Position numbers and translations under genes: made by a program. A DNA stretch of 64,000 nucleotides from Microlunatus soli (GTDB lineage Bacteria; Actinomycetota; Actinomycetes; Propionibacteriales; Propionibacteriaceae). Shown here piece after piece: positions 59,969 to 64,000 of this stretch (positions are counted from its first letter, which is position 1; every line of letters starts with the position of its first letter). The stretch spans positions 5,952,001 through 6,016,000 of the forward strand of contig NZ_LT629772.1 in NCBI RefSeq assembly GCF_900105385.1, written 5' to 3'. The notes below the pieces were generated by a model. The model was not told the origin of the DNA and ran no database searches. It was given only the letters and a program-made list of their open reading frames with translations.

Positions 59969-61168
59969 ATGGGATCGGTCATCGTCGGAGGCGCCCGGAC
60001 CCCGATCGGGAAACTGCTCGGAGGTCTGCGGGACAAGAGCGCCACGGATCTTGGCGGCATCGCGATCTCCGCAGCGCTGGAACGCAGCGGTGTTCAGCCC
60101 GATCAGGTCGACTACGTGATCATGGGGCAGGTGCTGCAGGCCGGCTGCGGTCAGATGCCGGCCCGGCAGGCTGCGGTCAAGGCCGGGATCTCGATGGCGG
60201 TGCCGGCGCTGACGATCAACAAGGTGTGTCTGTCCGGGTTGAATGCGATCGCCCTGGCCGATCAACTGATCCGGGCCGGAGAGTGCGACATCGTCGTCGC
60301 CGGTGGCATGGAGTCGATGACGAACGCGCCGCACCTGTTGCCCAAATCCCGTACCGGCTTCAAGTACGGCGACGTCACGATGGCCGACCACATGGCCATC
60401 GACGGACTCTGGGACGCCTTCACCGATCAGGCGATGGGGTCGCTCACCGATCAGCACAATGACGGCTCGGTCAGCCGCGCCGAACAGGATGCCTTCGCCG
60501 CCCGCTCCCATCAGCGTGCCGCTCGGGCGATCGAGGACCGGACGATGGCCCAGGAGATCGTCGAGGTCCGGGTCCCGCAGCGCCGCGGCGACGACCTGGT
60601 GGTATCGGTTGACGAGGGAGTGCGACCGGACTCGACGGCGGAGTCGCTGGGGAAGCTGAAGCCGGCTTTCGGTCCGGACGGGACGATCACGGCCGGATCG
60701 TCCAGCCCGATCTCCGACGGTGCCGCAGCGGTCCTGGTGACCAGCCAGCAGACCGCCGAGCGACTCGGATTGACCGTGCTGGCCGAGATCGGGGCGCACG
60801 GCATGGTCGCCGGGCCGGACTCCTCGCTGCAACTGCAGCCGGCGAACGCGATCGAGGCCGCCTGCAAGAAGGCCGGGATCACCGTCGCCGATCTGGACCT
60901 GATCGAGATCAACGAGGCCTTCGCCGCCGTCGGGGTGGCCAGCGTCCGGGCCCTGGGGCTGAGCGAGGCCGAAGCCGACGCCAAGGTCAACGTCGACGGC
61001 GGCGCGATCGCCGTCGGCCATCCGATCGGGATGTCCGGTGCCCGGCTGGTCCTGCATCTGGCCTACGCCCTGCAGCGGCGGGGCGGCGGTACGGCGGCCG
61101 CAGCGTTGTGCGGCGGCGGAGGCCAGGGTGACGCGTTGATCATCTCGGCGCCGCGTCGATCCGCATGA
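59969..61168 (+). CDS. Acetyl-CoA C-acetyltransferase (thiolase)
   Basis: The 399-residue thiolase has the nucleophile C87 in [23 protein letters not shown] at 315-320, H351 in [13 protein letters not shown] and C381 in [14 protein letters not shown]. The usual GHPIGASGAR has Met for Ala here. It condenses two acetyl-CoA or cleaves 3-oxoacyl-CoA. AGGAGG at 59958-59963 sets the ATG at 59969. Its stop overlaps the meaB ATG (ATGA), a pairing common in actinobacterial propionate/acyl-CoA loci. Confidence 0.93.
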   Translation: MGSVIVGGARTPIGKLLGGLRDKSATDLGGIAISAALERSGVQPDQVDYVIMGQVLQAGCGQMPARQAAVKAGISMAVPALTINKVCLSGLNAIALADQLIRAGECDIVVAGGMESMTNAPHLLPKSRTGFKYGDVTMADHMAIDGLWDAFTDQAMGSLTDQHNDGSVSRAEQDAFAARSHQRAARAIEDRTMAQEIVEVRVPQRRGDDLVVSVDEGVRPDSTAESLGKLKPAFGPDGTITAGSSSPISDGAAAVLVTSQQTAERLGLTVLAEIGAHGMVAGPDSSLQLQPANAIEAACKKAGITVADLDLIEINEAFAAVGVASVRALGLSEAEADAKVNVDGGAIAVGHPIGMSGARLVLHLAYALQRRGGGTAAAALCGGGGQGDALIISAPRRSA

Positions 61169-62181
61169 CGGCTGCCGACAGCCCGGCGGGATCGGGTTCT
61201 GATACCGAACCGGATCCGCCTGGACTGAGTGCGGCCGCCAACGAACTGATCGAGGCGGCCCGGGCGGGTCGACCGCGTGCGGTCGCCCGGCTGATCACCG
61301 CGGTGGAGAACGAGTCGGACGCGCTGCGGCCGTTGATGGCCGCCCTTGCCGCCGACACCGGGCGCGCGCACGTGATCGGGCTGACCGGCGCGCCGGGCGT
61401 GGGGAAGTCGACCAGCACCGCGGCGCTGATCGGTGCCTACCGAGACCGCGGCGTACGGGTCGGGGTGCTGGCCTTCGATCCGTCGTCCCCGTTCACCGGC
61501 GGTGCGTTGCTCGGCGACCGGGTCCGGATGCAGGAGTACGCCCTGGACTCCGGCGTCTTCATCCGGTCGATGGCCTCCCGCGGACACCTGGGTGGCCTGT
61601 CGGTCGCGGCGCCGCAGGCGCTCCGGGTGTTCGACGCGGCCGGCTGCGACGTGGTGCTGGTGGAGACGGTCGGCGTGGGGCAGTCGGAGGTGGAGATCGC
61701 GGCCACCGCCGACAGCACCCTGGTGCTGCTGGCTCCCGGGATGGGGGACGGCATCCAGGCGGCCAAGGCCGGGGTGCTGGAGATCGGCGACATCTTCGTG
61801 GTCAACAAGGCCGACCGGGACGGCAGCCAGGCGCTGATCCGGGAGATCCGGACGATGATCTCGCTGGCCGACCGTGGACCGGAGGAGTGGCGGCCACCGA
61901 TCGTCCGCACCGTCGCCTCGGCCGGTGAGGGGATCGACGAACTGATCGGCGCGCTGGACAACCACCGGTCACAGGCCGAGGCGTCCGGGAGTTGGCAACA
62001 GCGCCGACTGCACCGGGCCCGTACCGAGATCGAGGCGTTGGCGCTGGCCACTCTGCGTCGCCGGGTCCGGCTGCAGGACGGCACCGAACTGGACCGGCTG
62101 GCCGCCGCCGTCCGGGACGGCGGGCTGGACGTGTACGCCGCGGCCGACCGGTTGACCCGGGCGATCGCCGCATCGGTCTGA
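61165..62181 (+). CDS. meaB: Methylmalonyl-CoA mutase-associated GTPase MeaB
   Basis: The 338-residue G3E-type P-loop GTPase has Walker [11 protein letters not shown] at 74-83, [20 protein letters not shown] as switch I, the switch II-like [16 protein letters not shown] and the base-recognition NKAD. The C-terminal helices ([20 protein letters not shown]) form the dimer arm. MeaB protects and reloads adenosylcobalamin in methylmalonyl-CoA mutase. It is coupled to the thiolase gene by ATGA overlap; the mutase itself is not in this window. Confidence 0.95.
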   Translation: MTAADSPAGSGSDTEPDPPGLSAAANELIEAARAGRPRAVARLITAVENESDALRPLMAALAADTGRAHVIGLTGAPGVGKSTSTAALIGAYRDRGVRVGVLAFDPSSPFTGGALLGDRVRMQEYALDSGVFIRSMASRGHLGGLSVAAPQALRVFDAAGCDVVLVETVGVGQSEVEIAATADSTLVLLAPGMGDGIQAAKAGVLEIGDIFVVNKADRDGSQALIREIRTMISLADRGPEEWRPPIVRTVASAGEGIDELIGALDNHRSQAEASGSWQQRRLHRARTEIEALALATLRRRVRLQDGTELDRLAAAVRDGGLDVYAAADRLTRAIAASV

Positions 62182-62299
62182 CCACCCGGTCCTGAGCCGG
62201 TCTTCGGCGTGCCGTCGCACGATCTGATGCTCGACGGGGTACAAAGAGACTCGGAGTTCGCCTGCGTTCTTCCCCAACGCATACGACGAGGAGTCAACC

Positions 62300-62464
62300 G
62301 TGAAGTGGATCAAGCGCATCGTGCTGGCGCTGGTGGTGATCTTCGCGCTCTTCTACCTGTTCACTCGGCCCACCGATGCCGCGGACGCGGTGCGCGGGGC
62401 GTTCGGAGCGGTAGGCAAGGGTGTTGATTCGGTGATGACCTTCTTCACCTCGCTCGCCGCTTGA
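62300..62464 (+). CDS. 54-residue single-helix membrane peptide
   Basis: A GTG start with GAGGAG six bases upstream (62288-62293) opens a 54-residue frame: KWIKRIVLALVVIFALFYLF is a membrane anchor with basic N-terminus, followed by TRPTDAADAVRGAFGAVGKG and an amphipathic end. The stop at 62464 overlaps an in-frame TTG of the following PH-domain gene. I have seen similar small proteins next to PH-domain genes in Actinobacteria. It may be a subunit of that membrane protein. Confidence 0.7.
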   Translation: MKWIKRIVLALVVIFALFYLFTRPTDAADAVRGAFGAVGKGVDSVMTFFTSLAA

Positions 62465-62478
62465 GCGGAACGGGCTCG

Positions 62479-63495
62479 ATGGCCGGCTTCTGGCGCAAGT
62501 TCGCCGATCCACGGGTCTCCAGCCACCTGATCGCCGACGAGGGTGAGATCGTCGTCGACGAGGTCCGTCGGCACCCGATGGCGTTCGTGCTGCCGGTGCT
62601 GATCATTGCACTCGGGCTGCTGGTGATCCTGACCGCGTTCGTGGTGCCGGTGCAGATCGCACTGCTGCCGATTGTGGTCGGCCTGGTGGTGATCGGGATC
62701 GGCGGCTATCGGATGTTGGCCGCGCACATGGATCGTTTCGTGATCACCAACATGCGGGTGTTCCGGGTGCGCGGGATCTTCAGCCAGCACACCGCCACGA
62801 TGCCGATGTCGCGGATCCTGGACATCTCGGTGCACAAGCCGATGATCGGCCGGATCTTCTCCTACGGGCACTTCGTGTTCGAGTCCGCGGCCCAGGACCA
62901 GGGGCTGCGGGACATCCGCTACGTCGCTCGGCCCGACGAACGAGATCTCACCATCCAGCGGGTCATCCAGCGTTCGGGCCTGCGATCCAGCATGCGCCCG
63001 CTGAGTGACGGACGGGAAGCCCGTGGCGGCGATGACGACGACCTCGATCTCGACCTGCTCGACGACGGCGACCCGACCGACGGCAGTCGCACCCCGACGC
63101 CGGAAGAGGATGCCGCCTGGCTTGCCGGGAACGGACCGGCCCGGGACCCGGTGCACGGGACCGAGATCCCGAGCCGGGACGTGATGGCCCACGAGACGGC
63201 CGGGGATGGCGCCGATGAGAGCCGACACTGGACCCAGGCCTGGTCGGTACGGGATCGCGCCGAGCATCAGCGGGCCCGACAGCAGGTGGCCGGTTCCGAG
63301 GCGCCGAACAGATCGCTGCGGGACCGGCTGCCGGGTGCAGCCCGGGTGACGTTGAGTGAGTCCGACCCCGACGACGCCGACCGCTCGGGCTCTCGGGTGC
63401 CGACCGGGGCACGGTCCCGACGCAGCGACACCGAAAACGGTACGGAAGAATCGGACGAGCAGGCACCCGATGACACCACCGGAAGCAGGAGCTGA
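62479..63495 (+). CDS. PH-domain (bPH2) membrane protein with long acidic tail
   Basis: The product has 338 residues. Two adjacent membrane helices (about residues 37-58 and 60-82: VLPVLIIALGLLVILTAFVV and LLPIVVGLVVIGIGGYRMLA) precede a bacterial PH-like domain (DRFVITNMRVFRVRGIFSQH, MSRILDISVHKPMIGRIFSY, FESAAQDQGLRDIRYV). From residue 180 the chain is polar and disordered, with an acidic run DDDDLDLDLLDDGD. The role is unknown; bPH2 proteins are often linked to envelope stress. ATG 62479 is chosen; TTG 62461, which overlaps the stop of the small peptide, would add six residues. Confidence 0.78.
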   Translation: MAGFWRKFADPRVSSHLIADEGEIVVDEVRRHPMAFVLPVLIIALGLLVILTAFVVPVQIALLPIVVGLVVIGIGGYRMLAAHMDRFVITNMRVFRVRGIFSQHTATMPMSRILDISVHKPMIGRIFSYGHFVFESAAQDQGLRDIRYVARPDERDLTIQRVIQRSGLRSSMRPLSDGREARGGDDDDLDLDLLDDGDPTDGSRTPTPEEDAAWLAGNGPARDPVHGTEIPSRDVMAHETAGDGADESRHWTQAWSVRDRAEHQRARQQVAGSEAPNRSLRDRLPGAARVTLSESDPDDADRSGSRVPTGARSRRSDTENGTEESDEQAPDDTTGSRS

Positions 63496-63572
63496 TCACC
63501 ATCCCAGGAACGCAATCCGCCGCCGCTCGGACCCAGCGCGCCGCCGCCACGGGCAATGCGCCGGAGCACGGC

Positions 63573-64000
63573 GTGCCCGAACGGCATCGACTGCCGTTCG
63601 ATCCGATCGCCGCAGCCGCTCGGTCCTGGGAGCAACGCTGGCCGGAGCGGGACCGGATGGAGGCCGTCACCTCCCTGATGCGGGTGCACCAGCTGGTGAT
63701 CACCGAGTTGGACGAACGGCTCCGCCCGCTCGAGCTGACCTTCGCGCGGTTCGAGGTGCTGGTGCTGCTCGCCTTCTCCCGTCGGGGTTCGCTGCCGTTG
63801 GGAAAGATTGGCGAGCGGCTGCAGGTTCATGCGACATCGGTGACTCCGCTGGTGAAACGGCTGGAAGCCAGCGGCTATCTGACCCGCAACCGGCATCCGG
63901 AGGACGGCCGCGCCGTGCTCGCCGAGATCACCCCGGCCGGCCGGCAGATCACCGAGCGCGCCCGCGCCGTGATCACCGATGCGCAGTTCGGCCTGGGCTC
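63573..64000 (+). CDS. MarR-family transcriptional regulator, 3' end outside window
   Basis: The frame from GTG 63573 remains open to the window edge (about 142 residues visible). CGGAG at 63561-63565 supports this start. The MarR core is complete: LTFARFEVLVLLAFSRRGSL, GKIGERLQVHATSVTPLVKR and the wing TRNRHPEDGRAVLAEITPAG. The preceding helix VTSLMRVHQLVITELDERLR is the usual dimer helix. It follows the PH-domain gene by 77 bp. The C-terminal helices are cut off. Confidence 0.88.
   Translation, partial: MPERHRLPFDPIAAAARSWEQRWPERDRMEAVTSLMRVHQLVITELDERLRPLELTFARFEVLVLLAFSRRGSLPLGKIGERLQVHATSVTPLVKRLEASGYLTRNRHPEDGRAVLAEITPAGRQITERARAVITDAQFGLG

Overview
This window looks like a chromosome segment of a high-GC actinobacterium, probably Propionibacteriaceae and close to Microlunatus. 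The evidence is a GC-rich sequence with GTG starts, a complete actinobacterial F1Fo ATP synthase operon followed by a DUF2550 gene, a NucS mismatch endonuclease, a DivIVA-like coiled-coil protein, methylmalonyl-CoA pathway genes (epimerase, MeaB, PduO-type adenosyltransferase) and a remnant of the DUF222/HNH family that is abundant in this group. The genus is inferred from recall of family members, not from a search.

1-15.6 kb is accessory. It holds a MerR/CPBP/FAD-oxidase group and then a compact LacI-controlled catabolic locus: HpcH/HpaI aldolase on the minus strand, LacI regulator, and a plus-strand run of a tandem NTF2-like protein, a bicupin, a nitrilase-family amidohydrolase, a glutathione-independent formaldehyde dehydrogenase and an NHL-repeat protein. 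Two related CG-centred palindromes sit on the two promoters flanking lacI. A family-39-like glycosyltransferase, a sugar transporter and a TetR-controlled SRPBCC/DUF899 pair follow. The TetR intergenic region carries two 18-bp half-elements facing each other.

15.7-27.6 kb is core: prmC, tsaC, a WecA-type transferase, two AtpI/AtpZ-like membrane proteins, atpBEFHAGDC and DUF2550. A 26-codon open frame exactly fills the gap before atpB and overlaps both neighbours by one base.

27.6-34.4 kb contains several decayed or unusual genes: a frameshifted membrane protein, an NlpC/P60-like orphan, a peptidase E remnant, a nuclease-family gene without an ordinary start codon, and a 110-bp element bounded by perfect 23-bp inverted repeats. 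It ends at the cobalamin adenosyltransferase gene. 34.5-48.9 kb is mixed metabolism and regulation: a PEP-utilising enzyme with rifampicin-phosphotransferase domain order, an amidohydrolase/MarR/MFS locus, exported C39 and cyclophilin proteins, a 3-hydroxyacyl-CoA dehydrogenase, a three-domain hydrolase/PCD-like/VOC fusion with a 20-bp tandem array at its 3' end, and a MerR-VOC fusion.

49-56 kb has a deleted HNH gene, an orphan membrane protein, a frameshifted kinase-fold gene, a spermidine-synthase-like methyltransferase fold and an ABC-2 exporter. 56-64 kb returns to conserved genes: nucS, the DivIVA-like protein, methylmalonyl-CoA epimerase, thiolase, meaB, a small membrane peptide, a PH-domain membrane protein and a MarR gene cut by the window end. 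No rRNA, tRNA, CRISPR array or intact insertion sequence was seen.
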